From Geomobilimonas luticola (GTDB lineage Bacteria; Desulfobacterota; Desulfuromonadia; Geobacterales; Geobacteraceae), in NCBI RefSeq assembly GCF_018476905.1, contig NZ_JAHCVK010000013.1, forward strand, positions 1 through 46,691: DNA of 46,691 nucleotides, written 5' to 3'. The notes under the pieces were generated by a model. It was not told the DNA's origin. It made no database searches and worked only from the letters and a program-made list of their open reading frames with translations. Made by a program: the position numbers and the translations under genes. Within the stretch, counting starts at the first letter, position 1; every line of letters begins with the position of its first letter. Below are positions 35,716 through 43,923 of this stretch, one piece after another.

Positions 35716-36891
35716 ATGCTCAAGATCATACTGGGAAAAGGTGAAGACAGGCGGATCCGGAGCGGTCATCCGTGGGTCTTCAGCAACGAAATTCGCGGAC
35801 TGGAGGGAGACAGCCAGCCGGGACGCGCTGCGGAGATTTACGACGCTGGCGGCGGCTTCGTCGGCACCGGCTACTACAACCCCCGCTCACTCATCGCCGC
35901 CCGGCTCCTCAGCCGGGAACGGACCGACATCGATGCCACGGCATTCTTCCGGGAGCGCCTGGAAAAGGCCCTCGCCTGCCGCCGGGAACTCTACCCGGAA
36001 ATGACGACCTACCGGCTGGTCCATGGCGAGGGGGATTTCCTCCCTGGGCTGGTAGTGGACCGGTACGGCGACCACCTGGCAGTGCAGTTTCTCACCTGCG
36101 GCATGGACGTGCGGCGGGAGCTCGTCACCACGGCTCTGGTGGGAATCCTGGCGCCGAAGGGGATCATTGCCCGGAACGATGTGGCGGTGCGGGGGCTCGA
36201 GGGGCTGACGGAAACCGTCGAACTCCTTTACGGGGAGATACCCGAGATTATCGAAATGGAGGAACACGGCCTCCGCTTCCGGGTCAACCTCCGGGAGGGG
36301 CAGAAGACCGGCCATTTTCTCGACCAGAAGGAGAATCACCGGCTGCTGGAACGACTTGCCTTCAGCAGGGAGGTGCTCGACTGCTTCAGTTATTCGGGAA
36401 GCTGGGGAGTGCATGCGGCAGCGTACGGTGCCTCCCGGACAACCTGCCTCGACATCTCGGAGCGGGCAATCACCCTGGCACGGGAGAACGGTGAGTTGAA
36501 CGGCATGGCGGATCGGATGGCCTTCGAGGCGGTGGACGTATTCGACCGGCTCCGGAGCCTGAAAACGGAAGGGCGCAGCTTCGACGTCATCGTCCTCGAC
36601 CCACCCGCCTTCGTCAAGAGCAGGAAGACCCTCAAAGAGGCGGAAAAGGGATATCTCACCATCAACCGTCGGGCCATGGAACTACTGAAACCGGGAGGAC
36701 ATCTCATTACCTGCTCCTGTTCCTACCACATGGGGAGGGAGCTGTTCCACGACCTCCTTAAGACCGCGGCCTTCCAGGCGCGACGGGAGATGCGGCTGGT
36801 GGAGGTCCGCTCCCAGGCCCCCGACCATCCGGTGTTGCTGGCGGTGCCGGAAACCGAGTATCTCAAGTGCTTCGTGCTGCAGGCGGTCTGA
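35716..36891 (+). CDS. rlmI: 23S rRNA m5C methyltransferase, RlmI family
   Basis: SAM-dependent cytosine-C5 methyltransferase acting on rRNA; E. coli RlmI modifies C1962 of 23S rRNA. The N-terminal PUA-like domain (KGEDRRIRSGHPWVFSNEI) is followed by a class I methyltransferase with VLDCFSYSGSWGVHAA, DPPAFVKS and ITCSCSYHM, which carries the catalytic Cys. REGQKTGHFLDQKEN is a family hallmark. The ATG gives 391 residues, the usual size; the longer frame upstream crosses a terminator. Confidence 0.92.
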   Translation: MLKIILGKGEDRRIRSGHPWVFSNEIRGLEGDSQPGRAAEIYDAGGGFVGTGYYNPRSLIAARLLSRERTDIDATAFFRERLEKALACRRELYPEMTTYRLVHGEGDFLPGLVVDRYGDHLAVQFLTCGMDVRRELVTTALVGILAPKGIIARNDVAVRGLEGLTETVELLYGEIPEIIEMEEHGLRFRVNLREGQKTGHFLDQKENHRLLERLAFSREVLDCFSYSGSWGVHAAAYGASRTTCLDISERAITLARENGELNGMADRMAFEAVDVFDRLRSLKTEGRSFDVIVLDPPAFVKSRKTLKEAEKGYLTINRRAMELLKPGGHLITCSCSYHMGRELFHDLLKTAAFQARREMRLVEVRSQAPDHPVLLAVPETEYLKCFVLQAV

Positions 36892-36916
36892 TGCACTTGC
36901 GGACAGACTCCCGACA

Positions 36917-37201
36917 ATGACCTGGCAGGTCTACATCATCCTCTGTTCCGACAACACGCTCTACACGGGGATTACGACGGACATTGACCGGCGACTTCGG
37001 GAACATGCCGCGGGTACGGGTGCGAAGTATTTCCGGGGACGAAGGCCGGAGAAACTCTTCTATCTGGAGGGTGGACACGACCGGAGCAGTGCGGGGAGGC
37101 GGGAAATCGAGATCAAAAAGATGAAGCACGCCGAAAAATGCCTTCTGGGGGCTTCATGCAGCAACGAAGCCGCTTGTCACTCCTTGCGGCACACGCCGTA
37201 G
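36917..37201 (+). CDS. GIY-YIG nuclease-domain protein
   Basis: A compact single-domain protein of the UPF0213/YhbQ type. VYIILCSDNTLYTGITTDIDRRLREH contains the GIY-YIG-like core and the conserved Arg, and HDRSSAGRREIEIKKMKHAEK matches the rest of the domain. Members are putative nucleases of unclear role. It is 25 bases after rlmI and overlaps the convergent bioC by 25 bases at its 3' end, so its last residues are unlikely to be conserved. Confidence 0.88.
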   Translation: MTWQVYIILCSDNTLYTGITTDIDRRLREHAAGTGAKYFRGRRPEKLFYLEGGHDRSSAGRREIEIKKMKHAEKCLLGASCSNEAACHSLRHTP

Positions 37202-37989
37202 ATCACCTCGTAGGTAGCCGGGACAACGCCATCCGTAGCATATTCCCGCCGGTAGATATCCATCATCTCCAGCATGACCCGCCGCTCGGCAAGACCGCGC
37301 CCCTTGACCGGCGCGGCATTGCCGGCACCTACCCGCTTGATGGCCCGCAGAAGGGGAGGTACATCGGCATGCTGCTCCACCTCAAGTTCGGAACTGGTGC
37401 GCGGAACGGCGAAACCGGCCGCCGTCAGGGCGGCGTGAACCTGCTCCCGCGAGTGAAACGTGTGGGTTCGGGATTCTTCCGTGTGGCAGACGGCAGTATG
37501 GGCCTGCCGGTAGGAACTGCGCAACTCATACAGGGTCTTTTCCCCGAAGAGGGCGAAACAGAAGAGCCCCCCCGGCCGGAGCACCCGCAATGCCTCCATG
37601 AATGCAGGAACCGGCTCCTCCAGCCACTGGTACGTGGATGTGGAAACCACCAGATCGAACGCCGCATCCCGGAACGGCAGCCGTTCAGCGTCCCCCGCCA
37701 GCACCCCCACCCTGTCAGAGTCATCGAAGCCTCCCCTGGCCGTCCGGCACATGCCGAGGGCCAGGTCGAGCCCAGCCAGTCGGGCAGTCGGATACAGACC
37801 GTGCAGGGCGCGCAGAAGCATGCCGGAGCCGGTTCCGATATCGAGCAGATATGCGGGAGTCAGCGACTCATCCCTGAGAATATCCGTCAATCGAGCAACC
37901 ACCCGCTTCTGCACGTCGGCGTACGCTTCGTACTCCGCCGCGTGGCGATGGAACGAGCTGCGGACCCGCTGTCGATCAATCCCGACCAT
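37177..37989 (-). CDS. bioC: malonyl-ACP O-methyltransferase BioC
   Basis: Makes the methyl ester that disguises malonyl-ACP as a starter for pimelate synthesis. SAM motif LLDIGTGSGMLL, the acidic LAGLDLALGM, AGDAERLPFRDAAFDLVVS and WLEEPVPAFMEALRVLRPGG are typical of BioC. The start is the ATG before VGIDRQRVRSSFHRHAAEYE, giving 270 residues; an open frame of 154 codons further upstream is antisense-like reading through bioH and is rejected. It overlaps bioH by 14 bases. Confidence 0.92.
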   Translation of the reverse strand: MVGIDRQRVRSSFHRHAAEYEAYADVQKRVVARLTDILRDESLTPAYLLDIGTGSGMLLRALHGLYPTARLAGLDLALGMCRTARGGFDDSDRVGVLAGDAERLPFRDAAFDLVVSTSTYQWLEEPVPAFMEALRVLRPGGLFCFALFGEKTLYELRSSYRQAHTAVCHTEESRTHTFHSREQVHAALTAAGFAVPRTSSELEVEQHADVPPLLRAIKRVGAGNAAPVKGRGLAERRVMLEMMDIYRREYATDGVVPATYEVIYGVCRKE

Positions 37990-38797
37990 GGAGAGTCTCC
38001 AGAAAGGCGGCAAGAAGTCGGTTACACTCCTCGGGACGTGAGAGAAACGGCGCATGCCCTGCTCCTGCCATCTCAACGAGACGGGCATGGGGGAGATGAT
38101 TCGCCATGTAACGGGAAGCCGCCGGCAGACATATTGTATCCGCTCCGCCATGGATAAGCAGGACCGGCAGGTCGATGGCCTGGAGCGTGTCCCGCAGGTC
38201 GGCGGTGGAGAGGATGTCGAGGGTGGCGAGCGCCACACGGGGCTCCGGCAGCCTGCCGGGGATGACGATCTCCCGGGCAAGGCGGTTTTCCTGCTCGCGG
38301 GAGAGCTCGCCGGCGGCGAACATCCTCCGGAAGAACCCCCCCATGGTCTTCTGAAAATCCCGTCTGATCCCTGCCCCCATCCCCCGCGGTTCGGCAGGGG
38401 GAAGACCGTAATCGTAACCGTCGGCCAGAGTGAAGCGGGGAGTGCCGCCAATCAGGACAAGCCCCGCAAGCCGTTGCCGCAGGTGAGGAAAGGCGGCAAG
38501 CGCCACCTGGGCGCCGAGGGACCAGCCGAGGAGAACCGCGTCCGTCAGGTCGAGTTCATCAAAGAGGGCAGCGATGTCATCCGTCAGGTCGGCAAGGCCA
38601 TAGCCGGATGCAGGTGAACTGGAGCGGCCGTGGCCGCGCAGATCGACGGTGACGAGCCGGCAACTCTCCGCCAAGGGCTCCTGAAACCGCCAGAAGGCTC
38701 CTGATGCGGCCCAGCCGTGGACGAGCACCAGCGGCCGACCGGTACCGGACACTTCGTAATGGATGGACACCCCGGTCGGGGTTTCACACTGCGGCAT
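37976..38797 (-). CDS. bioH: pimeloyl-ACP methyl ester esterase BioH
   Basis: Alpha/beta hydrolase that removes the methyl ester at the end of pimelate synthesis. The nucleophile elbow is GWSLGAQ, the oxyanion segment LVHGWAASGAFW, and the catalytic His lies in GAGHAPFLS with an Asp in IHGGADTICLP. Assignment to BioH rather than another hydrolase rests on its place between bioF and bioC. Length of 273 is normal. The ribosome-binding site is poor, so it may rely on the bioF ribosomes 18 bases away. Confidence 0.9.
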   Translation of the reverse strand: MPQCETPTGVSIHYEVSGTGRPLVLVHGWAASGAFWRFQEPLAESCRLVTVDLRGHGRSSSPASGYGLADLTDDIAALFDELDLTDAVLLGWSLGAQVALAAFPHLRQRLAGLVLIGGTPRFTLADGYDYGLPPAEPRGMGAGIRRDFQKTMGGFFRRMFAAGELSREQENRLAREIVIPGRLPEPRVALATLDILSTADLRDTLQAIDLPVLLIHGGADTICLPAASRYMANHLPHARLVEMAGAGHAPFLSRPEECNRLLAAFLETLHGRD

Positions 38798-38815
38798 GAA
38801 ATAACCCTTTACCCA

Positions 38816-39988
38816 TCACACTACCCCAAGCTCCCGCCCTACCCTGCCGATGGCCGCCACCGCCCGCTCCAGGTCATTTTCCCCATGGGTCGCCATGAGC
38901 GTGCAGCGAAGCCGGCAGCTGCCGGCGGGGACGGTGGGGGGGCGGATACCCTGCACGAAGAACCCTTCGGCCAGGAGTCGCCGGGAGAACTCCATGGTCG
39001 GCTCAGCATCCCCGACGAAGAGCGGCACGATCTGGGTTTCGCTCCCCATGGTATCGAAGCCGGCATCCCGGAGAGAGTTCCTGAACAGTTCGCTATTACG
39101 GGCAAGCCGGCAACGAAGGTTGGCACCCGCCGGGGAGTCCACCAGATCGAGGGCGGCCAGGGACGCCGCCAGCACCGCCGGCGGGAGGGCCGTGGAAAAG
39201 ATGAAACTCCGCGCCCGGTTGACGAGGAGTTCGACGAGTTCCCGGGAACCCGCGACGTATGCACCGCAACTCCCCAGCCCCTTCCCCAGCGTCCCCATCT
39301 GGATATCGACCTCCCCCGGCACTCCGCAGAGTTCGGCGCTCCCCCGTCCGGTCGGACCGAGGACCCCCGTGCCGTGGGCGTCATCCACCATGAGGAGGGC
39401 GCCGTACTTCCGCCTGAGGGCCGCCAGTTCCGCGAGGGGAGCCAGATCACCGTCCATGCTGAAAACGCCGTCGGTGACGATGAGTCGCCGGCCAGCAACG
39501 TCCGTCTCCGCAAGCAGCCGGCCCAGGGCAGCCATGTCGTTGTGGGGGTAACGGACGAACCTGGCCCGGGAAAGGAGTGCCCCATCCACGATGCTTGCGT
39601 GGTTGAGCCGGTCGGAGAAGATCACGTCCCCCTTGCCGACCAGAGCGGGGATGATGCCGGTATTGGCCGCATAACCGGAATTGAAGACCAGCGCCGACTC
39701 CGTCCCCTTGAAGGCTGCCAGGCGTTTCTCCAGGGCATCATGCAGCTCCATGGTACCGGACACCAGGCGGGAGGCGCCACTGGAGACCCCGTACCGCTCA
39801 ACCGCCCGGATCGACGCCTCCTTGAGCGCTGGATGGTCAGCCAGCCCCAGATAGTTGTTGGAACAGAGGAGCAGCACTTCCCGTCCGTCGAGCAGCACCC
39901 GCCCAGCCTGGGGCCCTCCTACGACCCGCAGGCTCCTGAACAGCCCCTGCTGCCGCAACCCTTCCAGTTCTTCACGAAAACCGTTCAC
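38816..39988 (-). CDS. bioF: 8-amino-7-oxononanoate synthase
   Basis: PLP enzyme joining pimeloyl-ACP and alanine in biotin synthesis. [49 protein letters not shown] and the PLP-lysine context [18 protein letters not shown] are all present. The start is GTG (VNGFREEL), five bases after GGGGTG, giving 390 residues; the open frame continues 49 codons through the promoter and is rejected. First gene of bioF-H-C, controlled by a BirA-type operator. bioA, bioB and bioD are not in the window. Confidence 0.95.
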   Translation of the reverse strand: MNGFREELEGLRQQGLFRSLRVVGGPQAGRVLLDGREVLLLCSNNYLGLADHPALKEASIRAVERYGVSSGASRLVSGTMELHDALEKRLAAFKGTESALVFNSGYAANTGIIPALVGKGDVIFSDRLNHASIVDGALLSRARFVRYPHNDMAALGRLLAETDVAGRRLIVTDGVFSMDGDLAPLAELAALRRKYGALLMVDDAHGTGVLGPTGRGSAELCGVPGEVDIQMGTLGKGLGSCGAYVAGSRELVELLVNRARSFIFSTALPPAVLAASLAALDLVDSPAGANLRCRLARNSELFRNSLRDAGFDTMGSETQIVPLFVGDAEPTMEFSRRLLAEGFFVQGIRPPTVPAGSCRLRCTLMATHGENDLERAVAAIGRVGRELGVV

Positions 39989-40021
39989 CGTAACACCCCT
40001 TTCCCGCCCGACACCTCCTTC

Positions 40022-40050
40022 TTGTAGCACAACCCCGCCCCAATCGTCAA
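40022..40050 (-). promoter_or_regulatory. sigma70 promoter of the biotin operon
   Basis: Minus-strand TTGACG and CTACAA are separated by 17 bases, with a TG just upstream of the -10. The -35 overlaps the BirA-type operator. Confidence 0.7.
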
Positions 40051-40075
40051 CCAACCATAAACTGCGGGTTAACAA
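40044..40075 (-). promoter_or_regulatory. BirA-type biotin operator
   Basis: Minus-strand half-sites TTGTTAACC and GGTTGACGA are separated by 14 bases, close to the BirA consensus of TTGTAAACC and GGTTTACAA with a 14-16 base spacer. It covers the -35 of the bioF promoter, so bound BirA-biotinyl-AMP would block transcription. Confidence 0.75.
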
Positions 40076-40132
40076 TGAGAACAATGTCGGTAAGCTTATG
40101 GCTTGTTCGGGGGAAAGAATTGCAGGAAAGAG

Positions 40133-40163
40133 CAAGGGGGCTTCATACAGCGAAGCCCCCTTG
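40133..40163 (-). terminator. hairpin downstream of the PilT-like gene
   Basis: Perfect 12-pair stem CAAGGGGGCTTC/GAAGCCCCCTTG with a seven-base loop. The T run after it on the minus strand is weak, so termination efficiency is uncertain. Confidence 0.6.
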
Positions 40164-40192
40164 AATATGCCCGCAATGGAGGTGGAAAGACG

Positions 40193-41794
40193 TTAGCGGC
40201 CCGGTCTGCGCGCCGCAATTTCCTGGAAGAAGTTCTGGTTCTCACACAGTTTCAACCCTTCATCCTGGCTGATCTTCCCCTCCCGGCACAGCTGGGCAAG
40301 GGTGAAGTCGAGGGGCAGAAAGTCCTCCGCCCCCTGCTGGAACATGTTCCTGATCTGATGGGTCTTCCCTTCGCGGATGAAGGAGCGGACCCGGCTGCTG
40401 TTGACGAGTTTTTCGACGGCGAGGACTACCCCCTTGCCGTCCTTCGTCGGCACCAGCCGCTGGTTGAGGACCAGAAGAAGGCTTTCCGCCAGCTGGGCCC
40501 TGATCAGCTGCTGCTGGTTGGGGGCAAAGATGTCGATGATCCGTTCGATGGTGGCGGTGGCGGTGGGGGCATGGAGGGTGGTCATGACCAGGTGGCCGGT
40601 TCCGGCGGCCTGGATGGCAATGGCGGCACTGGCGGGATCGCGCATCTCCCCCACCACGATTACGTCGGGCGCCTGCCGAAAAACCCGTTTCAGCCCCTCG
40701 TGGAAAGAGTCCGTGTCGATCCCCACCTCCCGCTGGTTCACATTGCTCTTCTTGTGGCGATGGTGGTATTCGATCGGCTCCTCGATGGTGACGATGTTCA
40801 CCTGCCGGTGGGAATTTATCAGGTCGAGGAGGGCGGCGAGAGTGGTGGTCTTGCCGTTGCCGGTCGGGCCGCTGACGAGAATCAGGCCGTGGGGACGGAG
40901 GGCAAACTCTCCCAGCCAGGGAGGAAGGCCGAGTTCGGCGAGGGTCGGTATCTCCTCGACGATGGTCCGGATGGCGAGGGCGACGGAACTCCTCTGGCGG
41001 TAGATGTTGGCCCGGAAACGGCATATGTCGGGATAAGTGAAGGCAAAATCGAGTTCATTGGTTCGCTCGAACTCCTCCCGTTGACTGGGGGTCATAATCT
41101 CCCGCGCGTAGGCGGCTGTCTGGTCGGGGGTGAGCGCCGGATGGGGAAGCCGCACCAGTTGTCCATGCCTTTTCAGGGTATGGGGAGCGCCAGCTGAGAG
41201 AAGGAGGTCTGATCCCTTCTCTTCCACAAGCATACGGCATAGGTCGTGAAGCGACGGCAACCCGCCTGTTGCGCTCGTTACCGCCACGGAGCCTGCCGGC
41301 CGTTGCAATTCCATGCCCCGCAACGGCTTACCGTTCACCGGGCTTTTTTCAAGATGCCGGAGGGCTGCCTGCAACTGGGTGTCGGGAACGACAATGGGCT
41401 GGACACTGCGGCCGAAAAAGAACTCCAGCTCGTTGATGGCCGTCACATCGCTGGGGTCGGCCATGGCCAGAAACACGCTCTTCGGACCGACCGCGATCGG
41501 TAGCACCTGAAACTGCTGCATCTTTTCCAGGGGAAGGATGCCGAGAACGTTGGGCGATATCTCCAGCTCGTACAGGTCGGCCGAATTCACCTGGTGCTTT
41601 TCCTTGAGCGCCGCAACCAGGGAAGGAACGGTAAGAACCCCCAGGTCGAGGAGCAGGGAACCGATCCTCCCCCCCTTCTGCTTCTGTAGGTTGAGAGCCT
41701 GGTCCAGTTGCTCCTGGCTTATGACTCCAGCCTGACAGAGCAGCTCACCCAGCTTGAGTTCCGGCTTTGCACTCTTGTCACCCGTCTGCTCCAT
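40193..41794 (-). CDS. PilT-like ATPase with N-terminal MshEN-type domain
   Basis: Secretion-superfamily ATPase related to the type IV pilus retraction motor. Residues 14-68 carry two MshEN-like motifs, KLGELLCQAGVISQEQLDQA and RIGSLLLDLGVLTVPSLVAA; in MshE this pair binds c-di-GMP. The C-terminal 340 residues match PilT: FRANIYRQR, SGPTGNGKTTTLAALLD (Walker A), VNIVTIEEPIEY, APDVIVVGEMRD and TGHLVMTTLHAPTA. The start MEQTGDKS follows GGAGGGGG. No pilus genes are adjacent. It may be a PilT paralogue tuned by cyclic dinucleotide; ligand binding is inferred from motifs. Confidence 0.88.
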   Translation of the reverse strand: MEQTGDKSAKPELKLGELLCQAGVISQEQLDQALNLQKQKGGRIGSLLLDLGVLTVPSLVAALKEKHQVNSADLYELEISPNVLGILPLEKMQQFQVLPIAVGPKSVFLAMADPSDVTAINELEFFFGRSVQPIVVPDTQLQAALRHLEKSPVNGKPLRGMELQRPAGSVAVTSATGGLPSLHDLCRMLVEEKGSDLLLSAGAPHTLKRHGQLVRLPHPALTPDQTAAYAREIMTPSQREEFERTNELDFAFTYPDICRFRANIYRQRSSVALAIRTIVEEIPTLAELGLPPWLGEFALRPHGLILVSGPTGNGKTTTLAALLDLINSHRQVNIVTIEEPIEYHHRHKKSNVNQREVGIDTDSFHEGLKRVFRQAPDVIVVGEMRDPASAAIAIQAAGTGHLVMTTLHAPTATATIERIIDIFAPNQQQLIRAQLAESLLLVLNQRLVPTKDGKGVVLAVEKLVNSSRVRSFIREGKTHQIRNMFQQGAEDFLPLDFTLAQLCREGKISQDEGLKLCENQNFFQEIAARRPGR

Positions 41795-41864
41795 GTCCCC
41801 CTCCCTCTTTACACGGCAATGCCCATTCTTAACATGCACCAATGGTGAAGTAAACAGTATTTAT

Positions 41865-43010
41865 TCACTCACCGGACGCCGGGTGCAGTTCGATCACGGT
41901 CACTTCCGGCGGAGCAAGGAACCGCAGAGGCGGCCCCCAGGTGCCGGTCCCCCGGCTCACATACAGGGACGAATCGTTGCCGAGCCTGGTAAGGCCTGCC
42001 TTGACGGGATAGAAAAGATAGGTAACGAGATTGAAAGGGAAAATCTGCCCCTTGTGGACATGACCCGAGAGCTGCAGGTCAAATCGGTCCATGCTGGTCT
42101 GTTCGGCGGTCGGCCGATGCTTGAGGAGAATGGTGAACCTGTCGCGGGGGAGTGACGCGAGAAGATGGGTTTCAGCAGTCGCCCCTTTCCCCTCGACCCG
42201 ACTGTACGCGGGATCATCAACCCCGGCCAGGGTCAGCCAAGCGGTGACGGGCTTGATATCCCCCCGCAGCAGGGTGAAGCCGGCCCGGTTCTCGAATGCC
42301 AGCGCCTGGTCGATGCCGGCATAGAATTCATGGTTACCCGTGACCGCATATTTGCCATAGGGGGGCGTGATCTGCCGAAACTGCTCGGCAAGCCCGGCAA
42401 GACCATTGATCTGGCCATCCACCAGGTCGCCGGTGACAACAAGAAGATCAGGATTTGCCTCTCTGACAAGGGCCAGCATCCTTGCCAACCGCTCTTCCCT
42501 GACGATCAGCCCGAGATGAACGTCGGACATCTGCACGACGACAAACTTCCCCACCTCCCGGGGTATCCTGGGGCTTCGTAGCACGACCCGGTCGGCACGG
42601 ATATCCCTTGCCTCGAAGTAGCCGTAGAGAGATGTCGCCACCCCCCAGACGAGGGGGAGATAGAATGCTGCCCGAGGGGAAAGGACCAGCCTTCCCGGCT
42701 CGAAGTGCCACACCTTCACCGCCAGGAAGAGAACAAGACGATAGCAGTCGACGGCCATGGCGGCGGAGAAGAAGAGGAAGAGAAATCCCATCCAGCCGTA
42801 GCCGACGTAGGCCGTGAGGCGCGCCGCCGTTTCGTAACCGTGCCGCTCGGTGGAACGGACCAGAAGCGGGGCTATCACCATCGCAGCGAGAAAGAGGGCG
42901 AGCAGGGTACCTGCCAGGGGACCGAAGCCGATGGCCTGCCGCGCCTTGAAGAAGGTGTAGAGATGGACACCGCCATACACCAGGAAAAACGTTACCAGGA
43001 ACAGGTTCAT
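41865..43010 (-). CDS. membrane metallophosphoesterase (YkuE-like)
   Basis: Calcineurin-like phosphoesterase attached to the inner membrane. Four hydrophobic segments occupy the first 140 residues, and the C-terminal domain has the dimetal motifs MSDVHLG, TGDLVDG, VTGNHEFYAG, KHRPTAE and LSGHVHKGQ. Related proteins act on envelope substrates such as UDP-sugar lipids or phospholipids; the substrate here is unknown. The start MNLFLVTFF follows GGGGGGT. Convergent with nothing; divergent from the PPP phosphatase gene. Confidence 0.88.
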   Translation of the reverse strand: MNLFLVTFFLVYGGVHLYTFFKARQAIGFGPLAGTLLALFLAAMVIAPLLVRSTERHGYETAARLTAYVGYGWMGFLFLFFSAAMAVDCYRLVLFLAVKVWHFEPGRLVLSPRAAFYLPLVWGVATSLYGYFEARDIRADRVVLRSPRIPREVGKFVVVQMSDVHLGLIVREERLARMLALVREANPDLLVVTGDLVDGQINGLAGLAEQFRQITPPYGKYAVTGNHEFYAGIDQALAFENRAGFTLLRGDIKPVTAWLTLAGVDDPAYSRVEGKGATAETHLLASLPRDRFTILLKHRPTAEQTSMDRFDLQLSGHVHKGQIFPFNLVTYLFYPVKAGLTRLGNDSSLYVSRGTGTWGPPLRFLAPPEVTVIELHPASGE

Positions 43011-43067
43011 GATACCCCCCAAACACCGCCATGGGGCGGAGGAGTCACCACAATACCATAGAGACGG

Positions 43068-43096
43068 TTACACGCGAAGGGGGTATTGTGTATAAT
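43068..43096 (+). promoter_or_regulatory. promoter of the PPP phosphatase gene, likely leaderless
   Basis: TTACAC and a perfect TATAAT are separated by 17 bases. The -10 ends six bases before the ATG, so transcription should begin at or next to the start codon. Confidence 0.75.
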
Positions 43097-43102
43097 ATCG
43101 CC

Positions 43103-43774
43103 ATGAGCTCCCGACGTTTCGTCATTCCCGATATCCATGGATGCGCCCTCACCCTGCGATGCCTGGTAGAAAAGGTAATTCGCCTCGACCCAACTGACAC
43201 CCTCTACCTGCTGGGGGACTATATCGACCGCGGGCCGAGCAGCCGCGAGGTGCTTGAACTGATCCGCACCTGGATCAACAGCGGGTTTGCCATCCATCCT
43301 TTGAGGGGAAATCACGAAGAGATGCTGTTGAATGCCTGCCGCGACCGGGACTCGTTCCGTCTCTGGATGCTCAACGGCGGAGGCGCCACATTGGCAAGTT
43401 ACGGCGTTGAGGATGCCTGCGAGATACCCCTTCCCCACCGCACGATGCTTGACGCTCTCCCCGCATACCTGGAACTGGACGATGTGGTCCTCGTCCACGC
43501 CGGCCTGAATTTCGACCTCGATGACCCCTTCAGCGACCGGGATGCCATGCTCTGGGTCCGCCCCACCAGAACCGACAGCGTGAAGCTCGGTGGACGCAGG
43601 CTGATCTGCGGTCACACCCCGAAAACCCGCCACGAGATCCAGGCGAGCCTGGCAACCGGCCTCATAACCCTCGACAACGGCTGTGTCTATGCGGGGAAAC
43701 CCGGCCTGGGGAGCCTGGCGGCCCTTGAGCTCAATACCCTCACCCTGCTGTTCCAGGAGAATATCGACATCTAA
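43103..43774 (+). CDS. PPP-family serine/threonine or dinucleotide phosphatase
   Basis: Metallophosphatase of the PPP superfamily. Motifs are FVIPDIHGCA, LLGDYIDRGPSS, LRGNHEEML, VLVHAGL and ICGHTPKT; the first has Pro-Asp in place of the usual Gly-Asp. Bacterial members include protein phosphatases PrpA/PrpB and diadenosine tetraphosphatase; sequence alone does not separate them. The ATG before SSRRFVIP is preferred, giving 223 residues, because the promoter -10 lies six bases upstream; an earlier ATG would put 24 unrelated residues in front. No Shine-Dalgarno is present. Confidence 0.85.
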   Translation: MSSRRFVIPDIHGCALTLRCLVEKVIRLDPTDTLYLLGDYIDRGPSSREVLELIRTWINSGFAIHPLRGNHEEMLLNACRDRDSFRLWMLNGGGATLASYGVEDACEIPLPHRTMLDALPAYLELDDVVLVHAGLNFDLDDPFSDRDAMLWVRPTRTDSVKLGGRRLICGHTPKTRHEIQASLATGLITLDNGCVYAGKPGLGSLAALELNTLTLLFQENIDI

Positions 43775-43923
43775 AGAGATGCAGGTGCGCGCCGAAAGCA
43801 GGTGGAGGTGAAGTTATCGGGGAGTGATCACCCGTCGTGGGCTAAACTGGCTCTGCCATATTTTGGTGGTAGAATGTACGGACCGACAGCTCATGATACC
43901 ATTGCACGCGAAGGAAACCGACC

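Noticed and set aside
37990-38451. 154-codon N-terminal extension of bioC
   Set aside because: Runs through bioH in another frame with shadow-like composition; BioC motifs begin only at the downstream ATG.
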